From positions 1,240,001 to 1,304,000 of the forward strand of contig CAXXKR010000004.1 of the NCBI GenBank assembly GCA_963674955.2: a stretch of 64,000 nucleotides of DNA, given 5' to 3'. Positions 8,740 through 16,468 of this stretch are shown here, piece after piece. The translations under genes and the position numbers were made by a program. The stretch comes from G963674955 sp963674955. Lineage in GTDB: Bacteria; Desulfobacterota; Desulfovibrionia; Desulfovibrionales; Desulfovibrionaceae. Position 1 is the first letter of the stretch; the number at the start of each line of letters is the position of its first letter. Under the pieces are notes generated by a model. It saw nothing but the letters and a program-made list of their open reading frames with translations, was not told the DNA's origin and ran no database searches.

Positions 8740-9224
8740 TTGTGGGAGAGGATTTGGAAGAATCCCAATACATATTGCGCCGGGCAAACTTGGATGACGC
8801 CGAGACCCTGGCCCTGTTGCGCCTTGATCTGTTCAAGAGCTTCGCGCCGGACGAATTGGACCCGGACTGGCTGGACCATGACCGGGAATGGCTGAAAACA
8901 TCCCTTGAATCGAAAGACCTGAGCGTGTGGCTGGCCGAGACCCCGAGTGGTGAAAGCGCGGCCATGTGCGCGGTGACGTTCTACCGGCTGCCGCCCAAGC
9001 CGTGGGAAAGGACCGGGCTGTATGCCTATGTTTCCAGCATGTACACCCGGCCGGAACACAGGCGGAAGGGCCTCGGCTCCAAACTCCTGAAACAGGCCCT
9101 TGAACATATAAAGGACAGGGGCGCGGCCCACGCCATGCTCCACGCCACCCCCGCCGGAGTCCCGCTCTATGAACGGTTCGGTTTCGCCCAGACCAATGAA
9201 ATGCGGTTAAAGCTGGGTGAGTAG
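8736..9224 (+). CDS. GNAT-family N-acetyltransferase
   Basis: A 162-residue acetyltransferase. The acetyl-CoA pyrophosphate-binding motif is visible as YTRPEHRRKGLGSKLLKQAL (V/I-x-x-x-x-R-x-x-G-x-G/A type), preceded by a beta-strand (YAYVSSMY) and followed by LYERFGF, typical of the C-terminal GNAT half. The start is uncertain: TTG at 8736 overlaps the stop of the peptidase gene, and GTG at 8742 is in frame. The overlap argues for translational coupling with the upstream genes. An aminomutase paired with an acetyltransferase recalls the ablAB genes that make N-acetyl-beta-lysine, but the extra ligase and peptidase and the altered mutase active site point to a different product. Confidence 0.85.
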   Translation: MIVGEDLEESQYILRRANLDDAETLALLRLDLFKSFAPDELDPDWLDHDREWLKTSLESKDLSVWLAETPSGESAAMCAVTFYRLPPKPWERTGLYAYVSSMYTRPEHRRKGLGSKLLKQALEHIKDRGAAHAMLHATPAGVPLYERFGFAQTNEMRLKLGE

Positions 9225-9330
9225 TTCACCCTTATTTCTTTCCTGTCCGCCGAAACAGTCTATAATATTGAAATATATTACGAATTGTTTTAAACGATCC
9301 TGGAAATTTTTCATTCAAGAAGGGGGGAAA

Positions 9331-9750
9331 ATGCGCAAACCGTTCATTATTGCCGTTATGGTCATGTGCCTCGCGGCAATTATCACATCACACACAGCTT
9401 GGGCCGCAGACACGACTCCAGCTGAAATAGCGGACAAAATCGTGGGAGACTACGAAGGAAAAATCCACAACAGGCGGGCGGGAGTTCCCATAACAACGTC
9501 CTTTTTCAAGGACGGAGACGGCAATCTGGTGGGCGGCTACGTCATCAAGGAAGGGGCGAACACCTTTAAGGGTAAGCTTTCCAACATTTCCATAGACGAA
9601 GACAACACCATGCAATGCAAGTGGAGAAGCAAGGACGGCTGGGGTTCACTCAAGGTCGATTTCTCGCAAGATTTCAGGAAATTCTCGGGCTATTATAAAG
9701 GCAGGACCGGCACGGGTCGTTACAGCTGGACCGGAGTAAAAGATAAATAG
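9331..9750 (+). CDS. Small secreted protein, function unknown (paralogue 1)
   Basis: A 139-residue protein with a cleavable signal peptide (about residues 1-25, ending AWA-AD). The mature part is rich in beta-strand-like Gly/Lys alternations: GDYEGKIH, GVPITTSFFKDGDGNLVGGY, GWGSLKVDF, GTGRYSWTG. The start at 9331 is backed by an AGGGGGGAAA ribosome-binding site; a longer in-frame start at 9217 lacks one. A TATAAT hexamer at 9261-9266 could be the -10 box. It is the tandem paralogue of the next gene, with the same length and motif order. No known family was recognised; a small periplasmic beta-barrel fold is a guess. Confidence 0.7.
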   Translation: MRKPFIIAVMVMCLAAIITSHTAWAADTTPAEIADKIVGDYEGKIHNRRAGVPITTSFFKDGDGNLVGGYVIKEGANTFKGKLSNISIDEDNTMQCKWRSKDGWGSLKVDFSQDFRKFSGYYKGRTGTGRYSWTGVKDK

Positions 9751-9813
9751 CCCGGTTGGCCTCAACCTCCACATCTCATTGATTCCTCATATACATTAAG
9801 GACAACAATAGAC

Positions 9814-10233
9814 ATGCACAAAACCATCATTATCGCCCTTTTCACTCTCTGCCTAGCCACCATTTTCACGCCTGAAAAATGCATGGCCGAGGACCAAGCC
9901 CTTGCCGAACTGGCCGACAAGATTACCGGCGAATTTGACGGCAAGATTCACGACAGCAGATCCGGCGTTCCAGTGACCACCTCATTCCACAAGGACGGGG
10001 AAGGCAACCTCTCCGGCGGTTACAAAATAAAGAATCCGGGCAAGTCCTACAGCGGCCAGCTGGAAGACATCGAACTGGAGGAAGGCAATATCCTCAAATG
10101 CACATGGCGGGACAAGCACGGCTGGGGAAAACTGAAAATCGAATTCTCCGAGGACTTCAAGGAGTTCAAGGGCTACTGGCGGCCAAAAACAGGCACCAGC
10201 CGCTACAAATGGACCGGAGAGAGGGTCGACTAG
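9814..10233 (+). CDS. Small secreted protein, function unknown (paralogue 2)
   Basis: A 139-residue protein with a signal peptide ending near MAEDQ. It shares with its upstream neighbour the ordered motifs LADKI-GEF-GKIHDSRSG, GVPVTTSFHKDGEGNLSGGY, GWGKLKIEF and GTSRYKWTG, so the two arose by tandem duplication and have since diverged to roughly half identity. The gene has no strong ribosome-binding site; it begins 60 bp after the previous stop and is probably cotranscribed. No function can be assigned. The conserved Trp/Gly pattern suggests a stable extracytoplasmic beta-rich fold. Confidence 0.7.
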   Translation: MHKTIIIALFTLCLATIFTPEKCMAEDQALAELADKITGEFDGKIHDSRSGVPVTTSFHKDGEGNLSGGYKIKNPGKSYSGQLEDIELEEGNILKCTWRDKHGWGKLKIEFSEDFKEFKGYWRPKTGTSRYKWTGERVD

Positions 10234-10249
10234 AAAAATGTTCCCCCCT

Positions 10250-11269
10250 CTACCCCGCCAGGAGGTAATCCCGGCCCATTGAGTGGCCCCGGCTGTCAAG
10301 AAGTTCGGCGATGTCCTCGCGCGCTCCCCGGCTGGCCACATAGGACAAACAGAAGACCCGGCCCGGCTCCGGTATTTCCCGTCGATGCAGAACAGGCCTG
10401 CCATGCACCACGCGGTCGATCTTGTTGGGGTCGATGTCAAAATACGTGGTGATGTTCACGCCGTGATCAAGGAGCATGTCCGCCCTCTTGCGGGTGATGC
10501 GCCCGGCCCCGACCACGGCCACGTCCGGGTGCAACGCGTTGTTTCGCTCCAGCCAGCGGGCAAGATACCCGGTCTTGACGCGGTAAAAGGCCTCCACATC
10601 GTAGCGCGGGTCGTTGCGAGTCAGCCTTCCGGGCGGGTCGTTCCAGACCATCAGCTCCCGGTCCACCTTTTCCATGCGCACCCCGCCCTCAAGCCAACGC
10701 AGGATCATGTCATAGTCTTCCGGAAAATCACCGTGCTCGTATCCGCCGTGGACCTCGGCCAAGTCGCGGCGGAACATGATGGTCGGATTGGCGAATGGCG
10801 ACTCAACGAAACGGTTCAGGGAAATGCTCTCGTGGTCCACAAGGGTGTTGGTCCAGTCCACGTAATGGGCATAGCCGCCGTTTGATTCGCGGTCCCCGCC
10901 GAACCGGGCCAGACAGCCCACCAGCCCCACTTCCGGCCTGTCATCCAGATGTGCGGCCTGGGCCGCCAACCGTTCGGGCAGGGCCTGATCGTCGGAATCC
11001 ATGCGCGCCACGTATTGTCCCCGGCTCTTCTCCAGGGCCGCGTTGGCCGCAACCGAAACCCCGCCATGATCAATAAATAAAGGCCGCAACCGCGAATCTC
11101 GTCTTGCGTATTCCCGCAGGATGTCGGCGGTCTGGTCCTTGGAGCCGTCGTCAACGGCTATGATCTCGAAATCCTGAAATGTCTGGGCCAGCAGGCTGTC
11201 CAGGGCGACAGGCAGGGTGGCGGCGGAATTGTAACAGGGCAGGTTTACTGAGACTTTGGGCGCGGCCAT
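10250..11269 (-). CDS. Family 2 glycosyltransferase with C-terminal Rossmann-like domain
   Basis: A 339-residue protein. The N-terminal 230 residues form a GT-A domain: SVNLPCYNSAATL at the start, VDDGS (about residue 42), and the metal-binding ARMDSDD (about residue 90). The last 100 residues start with VAVVGAGRITRKRADML, a nucleotide-binding Rossmann-like strand-loop-helix, and continue with FDIDPNKI, which suggests a second nucleotide- or sugar-binding domain. The protein would be cytoplasmic and transfer a sugar from a nucleotide donor. ATG at 11269 was chosen because the domain begins there; it lies 7 bp after the thiolase-like gene, so the two may be cotranscribed. Acceptor and donor are unknown. 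Confidence 0.85.
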   Translation of the reverse strand: MAAPKVSVNLPCYNSAATLPVALDSLLAQTFQDFEIIAVDDGSKDQTADILREYARRDSRLRPLFIDHGGVSVAANAALEKSRGQYVARMDSDDQALPERLAAQAAHLDDRPEVGLVGCLARFGGDRESNGGYAHYVDWTNTLVDHESISLNRFVESPFANPTIMFRRDLAEVHGGYEHGDFPEDYDMILRWLEGGVRMEKVDRELMVWNDPPGRLTRNDPRYDVEAFYRVKTGYLARWLERNNALHPDVAVVGAGRITRKRADMLLDHGVNITTYFDIDPNKIDRVVHGRPVLHRREIPEPGRVFCLSYVASRGAREDIAELLDSRGHSMGRDYLLAG

Positions 11270-11276
11270 GCGGTTC

Positions 11277-12221
11277 CTATTTGTTGGCCGGGTCGTTGTC
11301 CGGGTCGTTTTCAGCGGCAGCAATCTCGGCCAGCCGATTCCTGACGCGGCAAACCCCGCAAAGCTCCATTGAGGTGGGCGAACCACAGGAGGCGCAGGGT
11401 TTAAGCTCAAAGCCCTCTTTCTCGGCCACGGCCGCGAAGGCCGGACGACCGCGCTTCAAAAAGCCGTCGTAAAACGCAATCTTGGAGCCGGGGCTTTTGT
11501 ATTCGATGTCGTCCCAAATCCGCTTGTGCCCGGTGAAGCTCGCTCCCTGGCTGTAGGGGCAGGGCTCGGAATGAATCTCGATGCCCTTTAGGAAAGCGTA
11601 GTTGGCGGTCTCGAACTCGGAGAGCCGATACAGCGGCTTGACCTTGCGCACGAATCCCTCTTCCGCCGCAAGGCACGGACCCTGGTCCGAAAGGTAGGAA
11701 TTGTCCCAGCGCAGGGTGTTGGCGAAAAGCCGCGCCACCTCGTCGTCCAGGTTGTGGCCCGTGGCCATGGCCGTGAACCCGCCCTCGCTTGCCACCTTGT
11801 TGAAATAGTGCCGCTTGACCTTGCCGCAGACCGAGCAGATGGGCCGCCTGATCCTGGCCTTGATCTCCGGAATGGGCAGACCTTCCTTGTCCAGATCGAC
11901 CACAATGAGCGAAAATCCGTGTTCGGCGCAAAAATCCTCGACCTTTATCCTGGCCTTTTCCGATGAGCCGGGAATGGCCAGATCAACGTGCAGGCCCGTC
12001 ACGTCGTAGCCCTGCTCCCCAAGCTCCAGCATGAGCGCCAGGGAGTCCTTGCCTCCGGACAGGGCCACGAGAACTCGGTCCTCCCGGGTGAACAGTTCCT
12101 GCTTCCTTATGGCCGTGCCCACCTGCCCGGAAAAAAAACGAAGAAAACACGGGGCGCAAAAGGCCGTGTTGTGGCTCGGCAACCCGACAACGGCCGGGGC
12201 TTTGCATCGTCTGCATTTCAT
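11277..12221 (-). CDS. TtcA/TtuA/Ncs6-type tRNA sulfurtransferase (adenine nucleotide alpha hydrolase)
   Basis: A 314-residue protein with the architecture of tRNA 2-thiolation enzymes. It has an N-terminal zinc finger (C3, C6, C22, C25), a PP-loop SGGKDS at residues 55-60, a central CSVCGK cysteine pair and MATGHNLDDEVA that fit the Fe-S/adenylation region, and a C-terminal zinc finger (CASC…CGVC). The enzyme would adenylate a tRNA uridine or cytidine and insert sulfur. The full-length finger pair resembles TtuA/Ncs6 more than E. coli TtcA. It is encoded 4 bp after a small ThiS/MoaD-like protein, the expected sulfur donor in TtuA-TtuB pairs. The exact tRNA position modified cannot be decided from the sequence. 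Confidence 0.87.
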   Translation of the reverse strand: MKCRRCKAPAVVGLPSHNTAFCAPCFLRFFSGQVGTAIRKQELFTREDRVLVALSGGKDSLALMLELGEQGYDVTGLHVDLAIPGSSEKARIKVEDFCAEHGFSLIVVDLDKEGLPIPEIKARIRRPICSVCGKVKRHYFNKVASEGGFTAMATGHNLDDEVARLFANTLRWDNSYLSDQGPCLAAEEGFVRKVKPLYRLSEFETANYAFLKGIEIHSEPCPYSQGASFTGHKRIWDDIEYKSPGSKIAFYDGFLKRGRPAFAAVAEKEGFELKPCASCGSPTSMELCGVCRVRNRLAEIAAAENDPDNDPANK

Positions 12222-12225
12222 AATA

Positions 12226-12423
12226 CTATCCTGTGGATATGACCTTGCGCACGGTTATTTCGTCGTCCCGGCCAACGGGCATGTCCTGGGTCAGCAGGTC
12301 CCTGCCTCGGATGACCAGGGCCTGGGTAGGCCTCAGGCCGAGCTTGTTCAAAAGCTGCAACACTGTGTTCAGCCTCGCGAAGGTCAGAGTCTCTCCGTCC
12401 GGCTCAACGTGTACGGTTACCAT
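12226..12423 (-). CDS. ThiS/MoaD/TtuB-like sulfur-carrier protein
   Basis: A 65-residue protein with a ubiquitin-like beta-grasp pattern: a starting strand VTVHVE, a central helix VLQLLNKLGL, VIRGRDLLTQD, and the closing GRDDEITVRKVI strand. Sulfur carriers of this fold normally end in Gly-Gly, where the terminal glycine becomes a thiocarboxylate. This one ends in Ser-Thr-Gly, with a single glycine. The gene is directly upstream of the tRNA-thiolase-like gene (4 bp gap), which supports a sulfur-relay role in tRNA thiolation. Whether a lone C-terminal Gly is enough for activation is not known from the sequence. Confidence 0.75.
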   Translation of the reverse strand: MVTVHVEPDGETLTFARLNTVLQLLNKLGLRPTQALVIRGRDLLTQDMPVGRDDEITVRKVISTG

Positions 12424-12581
12424 AACTTGTCCTTGTTGTTTTCGCTGCGGGGAATAGGAAATGTACTGTGGGCCTGTTTTTTGTCAAGTCGCACAGGCGG
12501 GCACAACAACTGAAAATAACTGTTATTTATAAGAGACACCTCTTTTTTTTCCGGATTAACATAAAAATCATGCGGATGTTG

Positions 12582-12610
12582 TTGACCACAGATGAAATAA
12601 TCCATTAAAG
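12582..12610 (+). promoter_or_regulatory. Candidate sigma-70 promoter of the receiver gene
   Basis: TTGACC (12582-12587) and TTAAAG (12605-12610) are spaced 17 bp, about 36 bp before the ATG at 12646. The -10 match is weak. Confidence 0.4.
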
Positions 12611-12645
12611 TGGTATCGTGCGAAGATATTTTAAGGAGAAAGAAT

Positions 12646-13026
12646 ATGAACAAGCCCAAAGTCCTTGTGGTGGATGACGAGATACACATTCGGATGCTCT
12701 ATCAGGAAGAATTGGAAGCCGAAGGATTCGAGGTTGTTACCTCAGACGGCGAGGAAGAGATACTGGACGTGGTCGGCCGCGAGAACCCGACTATCGTGAT
12801 CCTGGACATCAAGCTGGGCGTCAACCGCTCGGGACTTGATCTGTTACAGGAAATAAGAAGCAAGGACCAAAGGCTGCCGGTGATACTGAGCACGGCCTAC
12901 GACTCCTACCAGCACGACCTGAAATCCATCGCAGCGGATTATTACGTGGTCAAGTCGGTTGACCTGACCGAACTCAAGGACAAGGTCAGGATGGCCCTGG
13001 ACAAGGCGGCCACAGCCAAGGGCTGA
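12646..13026 (+). CDS. Single-domain response regulator receiver protein
   Basis: A 126-residue CheY-like receiver with no output domain. The acidic pocket is in VLVVDDEIHIRML (residues 6-18), the phospho-acceptor Asp is in IVILDIKLG (about residue 52), and the switch Thr/Ser and Lys are in ILSTAYD and YVVKSVDL. The start at 12646 has an excellent AAGGAGAAAG ribosome-binding site. Alone in its operon, it may relay phosphate or bind a target protein; its sensor kinase is not nearby. A terminator hairpin follows. Confidence 0.9.
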   Translation: MNKPKVLVVDDEIHIRMLYQEELEAEGFEVVTSDGEEEILDVVGRENPTIVILDIKLGVNRSGLDLLQEIRSKDQRLPVILSTAYDSYQHDLKSIAADYYVVKSVDLTELKDKVRMALDKAATAKG

Positions 13027-13054
13027 CACCGGACAAAACCCGCGTTTCTCCTGG

Positions 13055-13090
13055 AAAACGGCGCACCGCCGGGATTGCCGCCCGTTTTTT
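13055..13090 (+). terminator. Rho-independent terminator after receiver gene
   Basis: AAAACGG and CCGTTTT arms enclose a GC-rich, partly paired loop, followed by a T-run (CCGTTTTTT). Confidence 0.6.
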
Positions 13091-13129
13091 ACTTGCGGCG
13101 AAACCTGCTTCGTGCTAGCCGCTAAACCC

Positions 13130-13780
13130 ATGCCCGACATCGCCCTATACATCAAGCAGATCAGCATTTTTCTGGTGCCCCTGCTCCTGGCCCTGACCTG
13201 CCATGAAGCGGCCCACGGCTACGTGGCCTATCTCCTGGGCGACCCCACGGCCAAGCTGGCCGGACGGCTGACCCTGAACCCCATCAAGCACCTGGACCCC
13301 ATCGGAACCCTGGTCTTTCTGGTCACCAGAATGATCGGCTGGGCCAAACCCGTGCCGGTGAACCCGCGCTATTTCAAAGACCCGCAAAAGGGCATGCTCT
13401 ACGTGGCCCTGGCCGGACCCGGCGCCAACTTCGTGCTGGCCGTGTTCTTCGCCCTGATCTTTCATCTCTTAAACGGCATGAGCATCAGCGGACCGGATTC
13501 GCCCATGCTCAAATTTCTTGAACCGGCCGTGACCATCGCCTATGCGGGCGTGTTCGTGAACCTGGCGCTGGGCATATTCAATCTCACGCCCATCCCGCCC
13601 CTGGACGGCAGCAATATCGTGGCCGGACTCCTGCCCAGGGACCTGGCGGTCAAGTACATGTCCGTCGGACGTTACGGAATCATCATCATATTGGGCCTGG
13701 CCTTTCTCGGTGTGTTCGAAAAGGTCGTTTTTCCCTTGATCGGCTGGGGGATGGCCCTGCTAAGAATGCCCATGCTATGA
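13130..13780 (+). CDS. M50-family (site-2-type) membrane metalloprotease
   Basis: A 216-residue polytopic membrane protein of the small bacterial M50 subgroup. The zinc-binding HExxH motif is LTCHEAAHGYVA (about residue 25). The third ligand lies in NLTPIPPLDGSNI (about residue 155), the NPxxDG-type motif of site-2 proteases. Five to six hydrophobic segments are evident and there is no PDZ domain, so it is not a classical RseP. It probably cleaves membrane-spanning substrates. ATG 13130 was preferred over an in-frame GTG at 13112; neither has a good ribosome-binding site. Its stop overlaps an ATG in the trpS frame, suggesting coupling with trpS. Confidence 0.87.
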   Translation: MPDIALYIKQISIFLVPLLLALTCHEAAHGYVAYLLGDPTAKLAGRLTLNPIKHLDPIGTLVFLVTRMIGWAKPVPVNPRYFKDPQKGMLYVALAGPGANFVLAVFFALIFHLLNGMSISGPDSPMLKFLEPAVTIAYAGVFVNLALGIFNLTPIPPLDGSNIVAGLLPRDLAVKYMSVGRYGIIIILGLAFLGVFEKVVFPLIGWGMALLRMPML

Positions 13781-13809
13781 TCACCAAAACCAACAGGACT
13801 GAATTTAAA

Positions 13810-14802
13810 ATGAGCGACAAACGGGAACGTGTGGTTTCAGGAATGCGCCCCACCGGCCCCCTGCATCTGGGCCACTACTTCGGAGTGCTGGTCAACTGGG
13901 TAAGGCTCCAGGAAGAGTACGACTGTTATTTCTTCGTGGCCGACTGGCACGCCATGACCAGCGAATACGCAGATCCCAAGCGGATCAAGGCCTTCGTGCC
14001 CGAACTGGTCAAGGACTGGATCGCCTCCGGCCTGGACCCGGAGAAATGCGTCATTTTTCAGCAGTCGCGCATCAAGGAACACGCGGAGTTGCATCTCCTG
14101 CTGTCCATGATCACTCCCCTGGGCTGGTTGGAACGCTGTCCCACATACAAGGAAATCAAGCAGGAGCTGGTGCAGAAAGACTTGAACACTTATGGTTTCC
14201 TGGGCTACCCGGTGCTGATGTGCTCGGACATACTCATGTACCTGCCCCAGGCCGTGCCCGTGGGCCACGACCAGTTGCCGCACCTTGAACTGACCCGCGA
14301 AATCGCCCGGCGCTTCAACCACATCAACGGCGATTTCTTCCCCGAACCCAAGGCGCTGCTCACCGAGGACGCCAAGCTTCCGGGCCTGGACGGTCGCAAG
14401 ATGAGCAAGAGCTACGGCAACAGCATCATGCTCGGCGAATCCCTTGAAGACATTCAGCCCAAGATCATGGGCATGCTCACGGACAAGAACCGGATGCGCA
14501 AAAGCGATCCGGGCGACCCGGAAATTTGCAACCTCTATCCCTATCACAAGCTCATGACCGACTCGGAAAAATGCGCCGAGATCGAGGCCGGGTGCAGGGA
14601 CGCCTCCTGGGGCTGCGTGGACTGCAAGAAGCTGCTCTTCAAGTCCATGGAGAAATTCCTGGAACCCATCCATGAGCGCCGCGCCGAACTGGACAAAAAT
14701 CCGGGCAGGCTCGAGGAAATCCTCAGAAACGGCGACGAACGGGCCCGAAAATTCGCGGTCAAGACCTTGAGCGATTTGCGCCGACTGATAAATTTCGATT
14801 AA
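13810..14802 (+). CDS. trpS: Tryptophanyl-tRNA synthetase
   Basis: A 330-residue class I aminoacyl-tRNA synthetase charging tRNA-Trp. The HIGH-type motif is PLHLGHYFG and the KMSKS loop is GRKMSKSYGN, with a TrpRS-specific MTSEYADPK region and VGHDQLPHLELTREIA between them. The length matches the bacterial short form. An in-frame ATG at 13777 overlaps the preceding stop (ATGA) and could be used for coupled translation; 13810 was chosen because alignment-like features begin there and an AGGA lies upstream. The cytoplasmic role is certain; only the start is open. Confidence 0.95.
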   Translation: MSDKRERVVSGMRPTGPLHLGHYFGVLVNWVRLQEEYDCYFFVADWHAMTSEYADPKRIKAFVPELVKDWIASGLDPEKCVIFQQSRIKEHAELHLLLSMITPLGWLERCPTYKEIKQELVQKDLNTYGFLGYPVLMCSDILMYLPQAVPVGHDQLPHLELTREIARRFNHINGDFFPEPKALLTEDAKLPGLDGRKMSKSYGNSIMLGESLEDIQPKIMGMLTDKNRMRKSDPGDPEICNLYPYHKLMTDSEKCAEIEAGCRDASWGCVDCKKLLFKSMEKFLEPIHERRAELDKNPGRLEEILRNGDERARKFAVKTLSDLRRLINFD

Positions 14803-14862
14803 ATGAGCGTATTCATGGCCTGCCCGGTGGCGGGCCGCACGTTCCCAAAATAGGAGGACCTG

Positions 14863-15291
14863 ATGTCCCAAGCCAAGAAAGGCGACAATGTCAAAATCCA
14901 CTACACGGGCAGCCTGAAAGACGGCACCGTGTTCGACTCTTCCCTGGAGAGAGACCCCCTGGAATTCTCCCTGGGCCAGGGCATGGTCATCGAGGGCTTT
15001 GAAAACGCGGTGGAAGGCATGGCCGTGGGCGACACAAAAACCGTCGAGATTCCCCCGGACCAGGGCTACGGGCAGCACAATCCGGAAATGGTCATCACCG
15101 TGGAAAAAAGGCAGATGCCTCCGGACATCGTGCCTGAAATAGGCATGATGCTGGAAGTGAACCTGGAAAACGGCGGCAAGGCCCACGTCACGGTGACCAA
15201 ACTCGAAGACGAGGTCATAACCCTGGACGGCAACCACCCCTTGGCGGGCAAAGACCTTATCTTTGAATTAAACCTCGTGGAAATTGCTTAA
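14863..15291 (+). CDS. FKBP-type peptidyl-prolyl isomerase, SlyD-like
   Basis: A 142-residue protein with an FKBP domain split by an insert-in-flap domain, as in SlyD. The start KKGDNVKIHYTGSLKDGTVFDSS and the YGxxxPE segment fit FKBP, and the end LDGNHPLAGKDLIFELNLVEI is the SlyD-type closing strand. It would catalyse prolyl cis-trans isomerisation and act as a chaperone. Unlike E. coli SlyD it lacks a long His/Cys-rich tail, so a nickel-storage role is unlikely even though a [NiFe] hydrogenase is encoded in the window. A strong AGGAGG ribosome-binding site precedes the ATG. Confidence 0.92.
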   Translation: MSQAKKGDNVKIHYTGSLKDGTVFDSSLERDPLEFSLGQGMVIEGFENAVEGMAVGDTKTVEIPPDQGYGQHNPEMVITVEKRQMPPDIVPEIGMMLEVNLENGGKAHVTVTKLEDEVITLDGNHPLAGKDLIFELNLVEIA

Positions 15292-15310
15292 ATAAATAAA
15301 GATTGATTAA

Positions 15311-16468
15311 ATGAGCATCTCGAAGCGCACGCAGCAAATCAGCTCCTTTCTAGTCATGGACGTGCTGGAGGCGGCCCATTCCCTGGAGCGGGAAGGGAAG
15401 TCCGTCATACACCTGGAAATCGGTGAACCCGATTTCGACACCCCGGACTGCATCAAGAGGGCCGCCTGCCGGTCCCTTGAGCAAAACAAGACCCACTACA
15501 CCCACAGCCTGGGCATCATCGAACTGCGCGAGGCCATCTGCGAGCACTATCTGGACCGTTACGGCGTGGAGCCGCACCCGGACCGGATAATCGTGACCCA
15601 GGGCACGTCCCCGGCGCTGTTCCTGGTCTTCGCGGCCCTGCTGGAGGAAGGCGACAAGGTCGTCATCCCCGACCCGGGCTACGCCTGCTACCCGAACTTC
15701 ATCACCTTTGCCGGAGCCGAACCCTTGCGCGTTCCCGTGCGCGAGGAAGACGGTTTCCAGTACAGGCCGAGCCGCATCAGGGAAGCCCTTGACCCAAAAG
15801 TCAAGGCCATAATGATCAACTCGCCATCCAACCCCACCGGCACGCTGCTCTCGGACGAACGCATGCAGGCCGTGGCCGAAATGGGGCCATACGTGGTATC
15901 GGACGAAATCTATCACGGTCTGGTTTACCAAGGGCGGGAGCGCAGCATCCTGGAATTCACGGACCGGGCCTTCGCCCTGAACGGTTTTTCCAAGCTCTAC
16001 GCCATGACCGGCTTCAGGCTGGGCTATGTCATAGCGCCCAAGGATTTCGTTCGCCCCATGCAGAAGCTCTGCCAGAATTTCTTCATCTCGGCCAACGCCA
16101 CGGCCCAGTGGGCGGGCATCGCCGCGCTAAAGGAATCGGCCCCCGACGTGGAACGCATGAGAAAAACCTACGACAAGCGCCGCAAGTTCATGCTCAAGGG
16201 GCTGAGGGAGCTGGGGTTCGAAATCAAGAACGATCCCACCGGGGCCTTCTACGTGCTGGTGGATTGCAAACATCTGGCCGAAAAATTCGGCGGCAGTTCT
16301 TATAAACTGGCCTTCGATATCCTGGAAAAGGCGTTGGTCGGCGTGACTCCGGGCATAGATTTCGGTCCCGGAGCCGAAGGCTACATCCGCTTCTCCTACG
16401 CAAACTCCGTGGAGAACATCGGCGAGGCCATGAGCCGCCTGAAAAAATATCTGGCTGAAGAATTCTAG
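15311..16468 (+). CDS. Class I/II pyridoxal-phosphate aminotransferase
   Basis: A 385-residue fold-type I aminotransferase of the aspartate aminotransferase (AspB-like) group. Visible landmarks are LEIGEPDFDTP (about residue 36), NSPSNPTGTLL (about 177), SDEIYHGLVY (about 200), the PLP-lysine in NGFSKLYAMTGFRLGY (about 230) and the substrate-binding Arg near the C-terminus (IRFSYANS). It transfers an amino group from an amino acid to a 2-oxo acid; the specific pair cannot be told. The stop codon overlaps the convergent gene at 16465 by 4 bp. Confidence 0.9.
   Translation: MSISKRTQQISSFLVMDVLEAAHSLEREGKSVIHLEIGEPDFDTPDCIKRAACRSLEQNKTHYTHSLGIIELREAICEHYLDRYGVEPHPDRIIVTQGTSPALFLVFAALLEEGDKVVIPDPGYACYPNFITFAGAEPLRVPVREEDGFQYRPSRIREALDPKVKAIMINSPSNPTGTLLSDERMQAVAEMGPYVVSDEIYHGLVYQGRERSILEFTDRAFALNGFSKLYAMTGFRLGYVIAPKDFVRPMQKLCQNFFISANATAQWAGIAALKESAPDVERMRKTYDKRRKFMLKGLRELGFEIKNDPTGAFYVLVDCKHLAEKFGGSSYKLAFDILEKALVGVTPGIDFGPGAEGYIRFSYANSVENIGEAMSRLKKYLAEEF

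Noticed and set aside
12417..12689. Minus-strand frame over the receiver promoter region
   Set aside because: No ribosome-binding site, Phe/Asn-rich translation without domain features, and it overlaps the receiver gene start.
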